This document shows, one piece after another, positions 8,022-15,654 of a DNA stretch of 44,603 nucleotides. Position numbers and translations under genes: made by a program. The first letter of the stretch is position 1. Every line of letters starts with the position of its first letter. The notes under the pieces were generated by a model that was given only the letters and a program-made list of their open reading frames with translations, ran no database searches and was not told the origin of the DNA. Source of the stretch: Nocardia otitidiscaviarum NBRC 14405 (GTDB lineage Bacteria; Actinomycetota; Actinomycetes; Mycobacteriales; Mycobacteriaceae); contig NZ_BAGD01000273.1 of assembly GCF_000308635.1 (NCBI RefSeq), forward strand, positions 1-44,603, in the 5' to 3' direction.

Positions 8022-9064
8022 TCGCACTGCCCACCAGTTTCCACCTACCGGAGGTCGTCACCCGGCTGCCGCACGGATGTCATCGTGACTGCGCCGACTT
8101 GGACGCGCGGTCGGCCGAATTCGCCCGCCCCTACCTGCGGGCGTACTTCGGTGATGCGGACCGGACCGAACGGTACCTGCAACAGCGTATCCCGCACTAC
8201 GGCTGCCTGGCCTACCCGGATACGGTCGGCGACCGTACGTTCGATCTGGTCAATCTCATGATGGGCGTGACCATCTACGACGACACCTTCAGCAAACCGG
8301 GTATCCGAGCCGACCGAGCGGCGACCGCCCGGCTGCACGAACGGTGGTGCCAGGTCTTCGATGACGATCGACCGCCCGAGGGGCCGGCGCACCGGTTCGT
8401 GCACGACGTGATGGCGGCCGCCGCGGCGCGGATGACGCCGCACCTGGCGCGCAGATCCCGACAAGCGTGGCGGGACATGGCCGACAGTCATCTCGCCGAG
8501 GCGGTGCGACGGCAGGACGGCGTCACACTCGACCCGGACCGGTACATGAGTGAACGGCTCACCAATGTCTACGGTTGGTGGATCACCACCCACGTCGAGT
8601 ACGCCCTGGGCATCGACCTGGGCGAGCTTGCCGACGCACCGGAGATCCGCACCGTCCGTGCCCGGGCCATCGCACATATCGCTCTGGTCAACGACCTGTA
8701 CTCCTTCGCGAAGGAGCTCGATCTCGAGGAGGCGATGAACCTCATTCTGGTTCTGCTGCACCGCGATGGCCTGACCCTGCAGCACGCCGTCGATACGCTC
8801 GTCGAGCTGATCCACCGGGCGGAAGCCGACTTCGTCGCCGCTCGCGACGCGGTCCGCGCCGGTCCGCTGGGTTCGCGGGCCGACATCCGCGCCTACCTGG
8901 ACGGGATCGCCTACACCATGACGGGCAACCTGCGCTGGTCTCAGCTGTCCACCCGCTATCACGGCGATCAGCACGACGGCAGTCTCGTCACCGGTGGAAC
9001 CATCTCGCTCACCCCGCGACCCACCATCTACTCGCCCTCCCGAGCAGGCCGCGTCGACCGCTGA
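8018..9064 (+). CDS. Class I terpene cyclase
   Basis: 348 residues, in the size range of bacterial sesquiterpene cyclases. The aspartate-rich motif is D-D-T-F-S at 88-92, with Ser where a third acidic residue is usual. The NSE triad is intact: N225-D-L-Y-S229-F-A-K-E233. The C-terminal R313-Y314 pair that senses diphosphate is present. The enzyme should bind three Mg2+ ions and ionise a prenyl diphosphate such as FPP in the cytosol. The GTG start overlaps the methyltransferase stop, indicating one operon. The variant aspartate motif, together with the methyltransferase partner, leaves the substrate open: normal C10/C15/C20, or a methylated C11/C16 diphosphate. Confidence 0.88.
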   Translation: MIALPTSFHLPEVVTRLPHGCHRDCADLDARSAEFARPYLRAYFGDADRTERYLQQRIPHYGCLAYPDTVGDRTFDLVNLMMGVTIYDDTFSKPGIRADRAATARLHERWCQVFDDDRPPEGPAHRFVHDVMAAAAARMTPHLARRSRQAWRDMADSHLAEAVRRQDGVTLDPDRYMSERLTNVYGWWITTHVEYALGIDLGELADAPEIRTVRARAIAHIALVNDLYSFAKELDLEEAMNLILVLLHRDGLTLQHAVDTLVELIHRAEADFVAARDAVRAGPLGSRADIRAYLDGIAYTMTGNLRWSQLSTRYHGDQHDGSLVTGGTISLTPRPTIYSPSRAGRVDR

Positions 9065-9132
9065 AGTCCCATGCGGCGATTGCGCTATTTGTGCGTATCG
9101 CGCGGGCGTCATCGTCGGGCGCGCCGAACCGG

Positions 9133-10011
9133 TCACGCCGCCGTGTGCGTGAGGATGGCGGTGGCGAGCTCCTCGTGTACCTGCGGTGGCAGGGTGTGGC
9201 CCATGCCCGCGATCACCGTCAACCGTGCGTCCGGGATGTGTTCGGCGATGATCGCGCCGTGCCCCCGTTTTACCGGTTCCTGGCTGCCCTCGATGACGAG
9301 CGTGGGGGCTTGTACCCGATGCAGGACGCCCACCGGTTCGAAGTTCGGTTCGGCCGCTGCCGCCAGCCGGTGATTGGCTGTCGCCGACAGGTCGCGGGCG
9401 CGGTCGTGGATTCGTTCCTGGAGTGCGCGGGCCGCGTGCTCGTCGAACGGCAGCTCGGTGCCGTGCAGGACGCGCTGCTCGGCGACCATGGTGTCGATGC
9501 GGGCTTGTCGAGTCTCCGGCGGCGCGGTGGCCAGCAGCGTGCGGTAGAAGTCCACGAACTCCGGGGACGGTTCGGGCAGGCTGCCTTCGGGTTGTGGCTG
9601 GCCCAGCAGTGCGCGCATGAGGACCTGACCTTCTCCGCCGCCGAGGGGTGAGGAGCCGATGACGGTCAGTGATCGCACGCGGTCGGGCCGCTCCACGGCG
9701 ATGAACTGGCCGAGCAGCCCGCCCGCCGAATGACAGACCAGGTGGGCGCTGTCCACGCCGTGTGTGTCCAGCACCCGGTACACGTCGTTCTTGATGTCGT
9801 GCCAGGTGTACGGAGTCGTCGCGAAATCGACGGTGTCCGATCTCCCGGTGTCGCGGTGGTCGTATCGGATGACGCGGCGGCCCCCGTCGACCAAGCGGTC
9901 CACGAATGCGTCCGGCCACAGGATGCCCTGCGACATCGAACCCATGATCAGCAGGATCGGCGTGCCCGACGGGGAACCGAACTCTTCACTCCAGATGTTC
10001 ACGTCGCGCAT
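9133..10011 (-). CDS. Alpha/beta hydrolase, RdmC (methylesterase)-like
   Basis: 292 residues from ATG 10011, which has GGGAGG nine bases upstream; an upstream ATG at 10080 lies inside the operator region and is rejected. The fold is recognisable from I-R-Y-D-H-R-D-T-G-R-S-D near 48-59, the nucleophile elbow C-H-S-A-G-G with Ser95 (Cys replaces the first Gly of G-x-S-x-G), and the catalytic His in G-M-G-H-T-L-P near the end. D-H-R-D-T-G-R-S resembles aclacinomycin methylesterase RdmC and its large family. Substrate unknown. It converges on the terpene cyclase operon with a 68-base gap and is preceded by a twin repeat. Confidence 0.83.
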   Translation of the reverse strand: MRDVNIWSEEFGSPSGTPILLIMGSMSQGILWPDAFVDRLVDGGRRVIRYDHRDTGRSDTVDFATTPYTWHDIKNDVYRVLDTHGVDSAHLVCHSAGGLLGQFIAVERPDRVRSLTVIGSSPLGGGEGQVLMRALLGQPQPEGSLPEPSPEFVDFYRTLLATAPPETRQARIDTMVAEQRVLHGTELPFDEHAARALQERIHDRARDLSATANHRLAAAAEPNFEPVGVLHRVQAPTLVIEGSQEPVKRGHGAIIAEHIPDARLTVIAGMGHTLPPQVHEELATAILTHTAA

Positions 10012-10067
10012 GAGGCTGTTCCTCCCCGGTCGACCGTGGCGGCGCCCCGGTATCTGACCGATCAAAT

Positions 10068-10107
10068 TGTAGTACTCCAATTGAAGTGATTAGGAATGTA
10101 GTACTAC
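10068..10107. promoter_or_regulatory. Twin TGTAGTACT repeats, probable operator of the RdmC-like hydrolase
   Basis: TGTAGTACTCC at 10068-10078 and TGTAGTACTAC at 10097-10107 are 29 bases apart start to start. Each is centred on a palindromic GTAGTACTAC-like core; the second is perfect over 10 bases. The interval is AT-rich against a roughly 70% GC background. It lies 57-96 bases upstream of the hydrolase start and about 120 bases before the cysteine-pair gene, so it could serve either promoter. No regulator next to it is an obvious match other than the MerR protein. Confidence 0.5.
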
Positions 10108-10225
10108 GAGCGGAGTGGTGTCAAGGGTGTACGGCGCCGCCGAGGTTGCATCCGGTACCGGGGTACGGGCTTAGCCTCGGAGGAGAGTGCTCAGCAGTGT
10201 CTTCGCGCAGTAGGAGGTGCGGGTC

Positions 10226-10618
10226 ATGGCCGATGAATCCCCGATGCACCGGATCGGTGACATGGATAGCGGCCCGGTGGTAAGCGCTTCGGATCGGGCC
10301 TGGGTGGCGGTGGACGCGTGCACGCTGCCGTCCGAGGGGCAGTTGTCGCGGGTCGCGGAGTTCGACGCGCTCTTCCGGGACGGTGTGCGCGGTGTGGAGC
10401 GGGTGTCGCCGACCCGGTTGCGGCTGGATCTGGACAGCGCCGCCGTATCCCGGGCGCGTGAGCTGGCTGCCGTGGAGTCGGACTGCTGCTCGTTCTTCGC
10501 CTTCGAATTCACCACTGTCGGAGAAGAATCGGTGTGCATGGACATCGAGGTGCCACCCGCGCGAGTCGACGTGCTGGACGGGCTGGCCGCCCGCGCGATC
10601 GCGGGTGGGTCGGAATGA
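10226..10618 (+). CDS. Conserved hypothetical protein with vicinal cysteines
   Basis: 130 residues from ATG 10226, with AGGAGG eight bases upstream (GTG 10217 is a poorer alternative). The most striking element is E-S-D-C-C-S-F-F-A-F at about 91-100, after a region resembling an alpha-beta ligand-binding half. I recall similar small actinobacterial proteins with a C-C-x-F-F motif beside MerR regulators, but no function. The Cys pair suggests metal or electrophile binding, which is inference. Its stop overlaps the MerR start (ATGA), so the two are one transcription and translation unit. Confidence 0.75.
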   Translation: MADESPMHRIGDMDSGPVVSASDRAWVAVDACTLPSEGQLSRVAEFDALFRDGVRGVERVSPTRLRLDLDSAAVSRARELAAVESDCCSFFAFEFTTVGEESVCMDIEVPPARVDVLDGLAARAIAGGSE

Positions 10619-11088
10619 CCGGGCTGCGGAGCGGTCAGGTGGCGCGTGCGGCCGGGGTGAACATTCAGACGTTGCGCTACTACGAGCGGCGCGGCCTGCT
10701 GGTCGCACCGGAACGCTCCCTGGGCGGGCATCGGATCTATCCGGAGCAGACGGTGACCGTGCTGCGGTTGATCAAGGCCGCGCAGCGGCTGGGCTTCACC
10801 CTCGTCGAGGTCGCGGATCTGTTGGCCGCCATGCGGATCGGGGGTGAGCGGCGCCCCGGGGTGGGGCTGCGCGCGCGAACCGAGGCCAAGCTGGCCGAGA
10901 TCGAGGCCGAACTTGCGGAGCTCACCGCCAGGCGTGACATGCTGCGCGCGGCGGTGGCGGCCGGGTGCGATGACCTGCTGGCGTGCAGCGAATCTCCCTC
11001 CTGCCCATTGCCTTTCTCGCACGATGGCGCAGCGGAGAACACTATGGCGGCCGATGACAGCCAGGTCGGCGCGGCACGGCGGGAGTAG
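10615..11088 (+). CDS. MerR-family regulator with C-terminal cysteines
   Basis: 157 residues. The N-terminal winged helix reads S-G-Q-V-A-R-A-A-G-V-N-I-Q-T-L-R-Y-Y-E-R-R-G-L with G-G-H-R-I-Y after it, the MerR signature. A long dimerisation helix spans about 80-125. The C-terminus carries three cysteines arranged C-x6-C-x5-C followed by P-L-P, much like the metal-binding tails of MerR, ZntR and SoxR-like sensors; a Cys is also needed in the dimerisation helix of true MerR and is not evident there. The protein probably senses a thiophilic metal or an electrophile and activates from an over-spaced promoter. No mercuric reductase gene is in the window. Confidence 0.87.
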   Translation: MTGLRSGQVARAAGVNIQTLRYYERRGLLVAPERSLGGHRIYPEQTVTVLRLIKAAQRLGFTLVEVADLLAAMRIGGERRPGVGLRARTEAKLAEIEAELAELTARRDMLRAAVAAGCDDLLACSESPSCPLPFSHDGAAENTMAADDSQVGAARRE

Positions 11089-11114
11089 CTCTCATGGCCG
11101 GGCGCGGTCCGGTA

Positions 11115-12365
11115 TCACCGGTGTCGTCGTGCGGTGAGCGCGGCGGCTGGGACGACGGCCAACGCGAGCACACCGCCGACCAGTGTCAGGGTCGGATAGC
11201 TGGTGGCGGCGACCATGAGTCCGGAGCCCATACCGCCGGTGGCGCCCGCGACGGCAATGGAGACATCCACCGCGCCTTGGGTTTTGGCGCGCGTGGCCAG
11301 CGGCACGGTGTCGGTGATGATGGCGGTGCCTGCCACGAGACCGAGATTCCACCCCAGTCCGAGCAGGGCCAGCGCCAGTGCGAGCAGGGCGACGGAGTAG
11401 CCGGGGGCCAGAGCCGCCAGCATGCCCGCCGCCAGCAGGGTCACGCCGGACGCGGCGGCGACGGGTAGGCGGCCGAAGCGGTCGACGAGCCAGCCGGTCA
11501 GCGGGGAGGGCAGGTACATGGCGCCCACGTGGATGGCGATGACCAGTCCGGCGGCGGCGGTGCCGTGTCCGTGATGGAGCATGTGCACCGGCGTCATGGT
11601 CATGATCGCCACCATGACCAGTTGGGTCAGTGCCATCACGAATCCGCCAATCGCGATGCCTGTGCCGGAGCCCTCGGTGTCGGGTAGGCCGTCGGTCGCG
11701 GTGGTGACCGGATCGCTTCCGCCCAGTTCGCGGGCCAGCAGCAGCGGATCCGGCCGCAGCCACACCGCGAGTACGAGCGCGGCCAGCGTGTACGCCAGCG
11801 CGGCGAGCAGGAACGGCCCGGCCAGATAGGGAATGCCGACCGTCTCGGCGAGACTTCCGGTGGGAGCGGCGAGATTGGGGCCGACGACACCGCCGAGCGT
11901 CGTGGCCACCAGCACGGTGGACACGGCACGGCCGCGATGGGAGGCCGTGGCCAGATCGGCTCCGGCGTAGCGGGCCTGCAAATTGGTGGCGGTGCCCGCA
12001 CCGTAGACGAACAGTGCGAGGAACAGCAGGACCGGATTGTCCACGACGGCGGCGGCGATGACACCGAGACTGCCGACCGCGCCGGTGAGATACCCGGCGG
12101 CCAGCCCGGGCCGCCGCCCCCGCGCCTGCGACAACCGCCCCACCACGATGGCGGCGAGTGCGGAGCCCGCCGTGAACAGCGCACTGGGCAGCCCGGCCAG
12201 ACTGGTCGACCCGAGCATGTCCTGAGCCAGCAGCGCGCCGACCGTGATCCCCGCCGCCAGCCCCGCACCGCTGAGGATCTGCGCGGACACCAGCACGGTC
12301 AGGACGCGGCGCTGCGCGAGTGCGAGATCGGGGGAGGAGGAGAGGTCGGTGGTGCTGTGCGACAC
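11115..12365 (-). CDS. MFS transporter of the sulfur module
   Basis: About 416 residues with roughly 12 hydrophobic segments; G-R-L-S-Q-A-R-G-R-R-P marks the loop 2-3 MFS motif and a second copy (G-W-L-V-D-R-F-G-R-L-P) follows the midpoint. A His-rich loop, M-L-H-H-G-H-G, lies before the second half. GTG 12365 is preferred for its GGAAAG sequence; GTG 12410 would add 15 residues. It is the third gene of the leftward run DsrE, SQR-like, MFS. Export of a sulfur oxyanion or another product of sulfide or sulfane-sulfur oxidation is a contextual guess; drug or metal export is possible. It converges on the MerR gene with a 26-base gap. Confidence 0.82.
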   Translation of the reverse strand: MSHSTTDLSSSPDLALAQRRVLTVLVSAQILSGAGLAAGITVGALLAQDMLGSTSLAGLPSALFTAGSALAAIVVGRLSQARGRRPGLAAGYLTGAVGSLGVIAAAVVDNPVLLFLALFVYGAGTATNLQARYAGADLATASHRGRAVSTVLVATTLGGVVGPNLAAPTGSLAETVGIPYLAGPFLLAALAYTLAALVLAVWLRPDPLLLARELGGSDPVTTATDGLPDTEGSGTGIAIGGFVMALTQLVMVAIMTMTPVHMLHHGHGTAAAGLVIAIHVGAMYLPSPLTGWLVDRFGRLPVAAASGVTLLAAGMLAALAPGYSVALLALALALLGLGWNLGLVAGTAIITDTVPLATRAKTQGAVDVSIAVAGATGGMGSGLMVAATSYPTLTLVGGVLALAVVPAAALTARRHR

Positions 12366-12429
12366 GAGAGCGTTCTTTCCGAAGCGTTGTGCGCCCGGGC
12401 GCACCCTCACGGGCGTCCCGGGCGGTGGA

Positions 12430-13605
12430 TCATGAACGGATATTCCAGCGAGCCAACCAGTCTCGCTCCTGCCGCTCCTTCTCCCGGTGGTAGGCCGTCG
12501 ACGGTTCCCGCAGGCTCACCCGTGGCGCGGGCCGGGCCAGGAAATCGCCTTCGCCCTTGGCCGCGAGTTCACCGCCGAGCTCCACATAGCATGCGCCCTC
12601 GCCGGTGAAGCGGGAATCGGGTGCGTCGCAGCCGAGATAGCGCGCCACCTGATGGGCGGCCACCGTGGCCTCGGCCTCGGCGAAAACGGCCGCCTTCGGC
12701 AATGGTTTGCCATTGAGCAGCGGCAGTGCGGTGCAGTCCCCGACGGCGTACACACCGGGTGCGCTGGTGGCCAGGGTGGCGGGGTCGACGGAGATCCAGC
12801 CGCCGAGGCCGAGTCCGGTCGACGCTACCGCCGCGCCCGGTGCGTGCGGCGGCACGACCACGAGCAGATCGAAGGGTTCGGTTGTGCCATCGGTGAATTC
12901 GACCGTCCGAGTACGTGCGTCGATACCTGCGGCGGACTTGCCGCCGTGGAAACCGATGCCCCGCGCACCCATCATGTCCACCAGGGCGTTGCCGACCGCG
13001 GGTCCGGCGACCGGCATCGGGAGCGCGTCCGGAGTGAAGACATCGATGCGCACCGTACCGCTGGTGAATCTCTCACCGAGTTGGTCGGCGATCAGGAACG
13101 CCCCCTCGAACGGGGCCGCCGGGCATTTGAACGGCACCGCCGCGACCAGCACCAGCACCCGGCCGGACGTGAGGGCTTCGACCCGGTCGTGCAGGGCGAC
13201 GGCCCCGTCGACGGTGTAGAACTCACCCGCCACCCCATCGCCGAGTGCCGATGCGAGACCCGGCAGCCGGTCGGAGTCCAGGTTCGCGCCCAACGCGATC
13301 ACCAGGGCGTCGTAGCCGATACTTCCCGCCGGCCCGCAGTCGACGGTTCGCGCCTCGAGGTCGATGCGCTCGACGGCACCGGTGCGCAGGTCGATCCCGG
13401 GCAGTGCGGCCTCGGTGAGGCGCACGGTGATCTGCTCGGGAGTGCGCCAGCCACGCAGCACCCACAGCAGCGAGAGGCCGAGACCGCCGGTGAAGGAACG
13501 GTCGACCAGGACTATTCGATCGGTGGCGGGCAGGATCTCACGCAGTGTGGCGGCGGCGGTCAACCCGCCCACACCCGCGCCGAGCACGGCGACGGTTCTG
13601 CTCAT
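12430..13605 (-). CDS. FAD/NAD(P)-binding oxidoreductase, sulfide:quinone oxidoreductase-like
   Basis: 391 residues from ATG 13605 (GAGGAG just upstream). The N-terminus has the FAD-binding G-A-G-V-G-G motif at 9-14. The segment V-P-F-K-C-P-A-A-P-F-E contains Cys161, which matches the conserved F-K-C-P-x-A-P-x-E catalytic-cysteine block of sulfide:quinone oxidoreductases. A-V-G-D-C is the second FAD contact, and P-K-A-A-V-F-A-E-A-x-A and T-G-E-G-A-C-Y fit the SQR C-terminal half. SQRs oxidise sulfide to sulfane sulfur at the membrane and pass electrons to quinone. Placement between a DsrE protein and an MFS gene and opposite an ArsR-rhodanese regulator supports a sulfide or persulfide role. 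An NADH-dehydrogenase-like activity is the alternative. Confidence 0.85.
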   Translation of the reverse strand: MSRTVAVLGAGVGGLTAAATLREILPATDRIVLVDRSFTGGLGLSLLWVLRGWRTPEQITVRLTEAALPGIDLRTGAVERIDLEARTVDCGPAGSIGYDALVIALGANLDSDRLPGLASALGDGVAGEFYTVDGAVALHDRVEALTSGRVLVLVAAVPFKCPAAPFEGAFLIADQLGERFTSGTVRIDVFTPDALPMPVAGPAVGNALVDMMGARGIGFHGGKSAAGIDARTRTVEFTDGTTEPFDLLVVVPPHAPGAAVASTGLGLGGWISVDPATLATSAPGVYAVGDCTALPLLNGKPLPKAAVFAEAEATVAAHQVARYLGCDAPDSRFTGEGACYVELGGELAAKGEGDFLARPAPRVSLREPSTAYHREKERQERDWLARWNIRS

Positions 13606-13655
13606 GGCTCCTCGTTCCTCAACTGCTCGAAGGATTTGTGCTGATCGAAGGACTG

Positions 13656-14003
13656 TCAGACGTTGACGACCTGGTCGGCCCAGGTGGTCCACTCGGCCAG
13701 TTCCGCCATGGAGGAGCGGTGCGCACCGTCGATCAGTTGGCCCTCGCTCATGCCGCGAGCGTCCATGCACGCACCGCAGTTGCCGATCCGCCCGCCCTTC
13801 GCGGTCAGCGCGGTGGTCATCTTGGCGAGGTTGTAGAAGCCGTGGGGCACCTGCTGCCCGGCGGTGACGGAGATGACCGCGTCGGCGAAGTTGAACACGC
13901 GCACCGCGTGCCCGGCGTCGAGCATCTGCCGCGCCCAGCGGATGCCGTTGTAGGTGCGTTCGGTGCCATAGGGCGGGTCGTGCAGGACGAAGAGGTAGTT
14001 CAC
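13656..14003 (-). CDS. DsrE-family sulfur-transfer protein
   Basis: 115 residues from GTG 14003, with GGGAG upstream. It has the DsrE/DsrF-like fold pattern: an N-terminal strand N-Y-L-F-V-L-H-D, alternating helices, and the motif G-N-C-G-A-C-M-D-A-R-G at about 74-84 that supplies the sulfur-carrying cysteine. Such proteins bind sulfane sulfur as a persulfide and hand it to rhodaneses or acceptor proteins in the cytosol. It is the first gene of the leftward unit (50 bases to the SQR-like gene) and is divergent from the ArsR-rhodanese regulator, whose twin operator sits in the shared promoter. Confidence 0.87.
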   Translation of the reverse strand: MNYLFVLHDPPYGTERTYNGIRWARQMLDAGHAVRVFNFADAVISVTAGQQVPHGFYNLAKMTTALTAKGGRIGNCGACMDARGMSEGQLIDGAHRSSMAELAEWTTWADQVVNV

Positions 14004-14072
14004 GGCTGCTCCCGAGTCGGTGCCGTCGCGGCCGGTTCGGCGGGCGACGAACTACAATCAGCTCTGACGTTG

Positions 14073-14115
14073 TTCCAAAGAACTATGGAATAATCTATTC
14101 CAAAGAGTATTGGAG
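14073..14115. promoter_or_regulatory. Twin inverted repeats, probable ArsR operator
   Basis: Two similar 18-base dyads lie in the 120-base divergent gap. Site 1 (14073-14090) has arms TTCCA and TGGAA; site 2 (14098-14115) has TTCCA and TTGGAG. They share TTCCAAAGA and are 25 bases apart centre to centre. The second ends 8 bases before the regulator start, a position suited to autorepression; the pair also covers the DsrE promoter. The region is AT-rich, as expected of ArsR/SmtB-class operators. Confidence 0.68.
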
Positions 14116-14123
14116 AAGCAAGC

Positions 14124-14786
14124 GTGACTGAGCCGACCGGCCGCAAGGCGGCCCTGTTCGACGAGATCGCCCGCGTCGGCAAGGCGCTGGGCAATGGCCG
14201 CAGGCTGCAGATCCTCGACCTGCTCGCCCAGGGGGAGCGGTCCGTCGAGGCCATCGCCACCGCGACCGGCATGAACCTGACCACCGCCTCGGCGAACCTG
14301 CAGGCGCTCAAGGCGGGCGGCCTGGTGCAGGCCCGCCGGGACGGGACCCGTCAGTACTACCGGCTGGCCGGAACCGACGTCGCCCGCCTGTTCGCCCTGG
14401 TGCAGACCGTGGCAGAAGCCCATCTGGCCGATGTCGCCGCCGCCGCGGCGGCCGTGCTCGGTGCGCCCGAAGACGCCGTCACCCGCGACGAACTGATCCG
14501 CCGCCGCGAGGCCGGGGAGATCACCCTCATCGACGTGCGCCCCCACGAGGAATACCGGGCGGGCCACATCCCCGGCGCGATCAATATCCCGCTGTCCGAA
14601 CTGGCCACCCGCCTCGCCGAACTCCCCGCCGACCGCGACATCGTCGCCTACTGCCGCGGGGCCTACTGCGTCATGGCACCCGACGCCGTCCACATCGCCC
14701 AGCAATCCGGACGGGAGGTCAAACGCCTCGAGGAAGGGATGCTCGAGTGGGCGTTGGCGGGCCTGCCGGTGGAACGCATGTCGTGA
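14124..14786 (+). CDS. ArsR-family regulator fused to a rhodanese domain
   Basis: 220 residues in two domains. Residues about 10-100 are an ArsR winged helix (L-G-N-G-R-R-L-Q-I-L-D-L-L, then T-T-A-S-A-N-L-Q-A-L-K-A-G-G-L-V and R-R-D-G-T-R-Q-Y-Y). Residues about 120-215 are a rhodanese: L-I-D-V-R-P-H-E-E-Y-R-A-G-H-I-P-G-A-I-N-I-P and the active loop Y-C-R-G-A-Y-C. In this arrangement the rhodanese cysteine can take up sulfane sulfur, so the protein is likely a persulfide-responsive repressor of the divergent DsrE/SQR/MFS genes and of itself. GTG 14124 follows GGAGAAG. The family is known; the sensing role here is inferred from architecture and the operator layout. Confidence 0.9.
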   Translation: MTEPTGRKAALFDEIARVGKALGNGRRLQILDLLAQGERSVEAIATATGMNLTTASANLQALKAGGLVQARRDGTRQYYRLAGTDVARLFALVQTVAEAHLADVAAAAAAVLGAPEDAVTRDELIRRREAGEITLIDVRPHEEYRAGHIPGAINIPLSELATRLAELPADRDIVAYCRGAYCVMAPDAVHIAQQSGREVKRLEEGMLEWALAGLPVERMS

Positions 14787-14991
14787 TGGCGGGTGTCACT
14801 CCAAGGGGGGAGAACGCGGTTGAGGGCAACACGCGTGTCCGCCCATCGATGCCGCGCCGCCGGATGGTGGCGCAGAGACCGGTCGACGCCCCACCTCCGA
14901 CTGCGGGGGCCATGGGTGCCCGGTCGTTGACGCGTTACCGCGTGACCACGGCAGGAGCGAGGTCGAGACGGCGGCGGGTGCGTCGGCGGGG

Positions 14992-15195
14992 TCAGGAAGG
15001 GCAGCCGACCGCCGCCGAGGATCCGGTGGTGAGTGCGGCGACCAATCCGGCGAGCAGCCCGGCCGCGCATTCGGCCGACCAGCTCATCGCATTGGTGGAG
15101 GCCGGTGTGACGGCGGGATCGGCGTGTGCGGCGGCACCGCTGGTCAGGGCCGCGGCGACGAACAGGACGAGAATCGGGCGAGACAGTGTGCGCAT
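14992..15195 (-). CDS. Small secreted protein
   Basis: 67 residues with a clear Sec signal peptide: positively charged start (M-R-T-L-S-R-P), hydrophobic core, and an A-H-A cleavage site near residue 25. The mature part is about 42 residues with two Cys and a hydrophobic stretch G-L-L-A-G-L-V-A-A-L. GGAGG lies ten bases before ATG 15195. It resembles many small exported proteins of Nocardia and mycobacteria without assigned function. It stands alone; the 205 bases between it and the ArsR-rhodanese gene show no other gene. Confidence 0.65.
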   Translation of the reverse strand: MRTLSRPILVLFVAAALTSGAAAHADPAVTPASTNAMSWSAECAAGLLAGLVAALTTGSSAAVGCPS

Positions 15196-15331
15196 GAGTT
15201 GCTGGCCTCCGCTGTGGTCGAGCGCCGGGTACCGGTCACTTGCGGCCGGACGCTATCAGCGGCATCGGGCTGAACACAGCCCTGGATTTCCGGGGCACCG
15301 GTGTTCGGATCACCGCACCGGTCTGCCGCCG

Positions 15332-15646
15332 TCAGCCGCCCAGCATCGCGCCGATTCCCAGCACCGCGACCACCGCGACGAATACGAGCAGGAAGGCGGC
15401 GACGGCGACGAGAGCGCCGATGACCAAGGGGCGCAGTGGATTTCGTATCGTTGTCGGCACCGTGACGGCGGGGAGGTCGCGGGTCAGGCGGTCGAGGTCG
15501 GTACGGCGGCGGGCGTGGGCGGCGGCTTCGGCGCGGGCGGAGAACTCCTCGGGGGTCAGGGCGCCGGCCGCGAGTTGGGTGCGGAGCAGGCCGATGACCC
15601 GCTCGCGGTCGGCGTCGGTGGCGCGGAGGGAGGGGCCGATGGGCAT
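15332..15646 (-). CDS. DUF1707 membrane protein
   Basis: 104 residues. The N-terminal half is a DUF1707 domain: R-A-T-D-A-D-R-E-R-V, then L-x-x-Q-L-A-A-G-A-L-T-P-E-E-F-S-A-R-A-E-A-A and a final D-L-D-R-L-T-R-D-L-P. One or two transmembrane helices follow at about 75-100. ATG 15646 has GAGGG five bases upstream; GTG 15658, which overlaps the stop of the upstream gene, is the alternative. DUF1707 is a short helical domain, common in actinobacterial membrane proteins and of unknown biochemical role. It is co-transcribed with the Rv1733c-like gene. Confidence 0.82.
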   Translation of the reverse strand: MPIGPSLRATDADRERVIGLLRTQLAAGALTPEEFSARAEAAAHARRRTDLDRLTRDLPAVTVPTTIRNPLRPLVIGALVAVAAFLLVFVAVVAVLGIGAMLGG

Positions 15647-15654
15647 GGACGCCC

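Noticed and set aside
8045..9919. A 624-codon minus-strand open frame across the terpene cyclase and hydrolase
   Set aside because: Covers the recognised cyclase in antisense and the hydrolase in the wrong frame; no domain seen.
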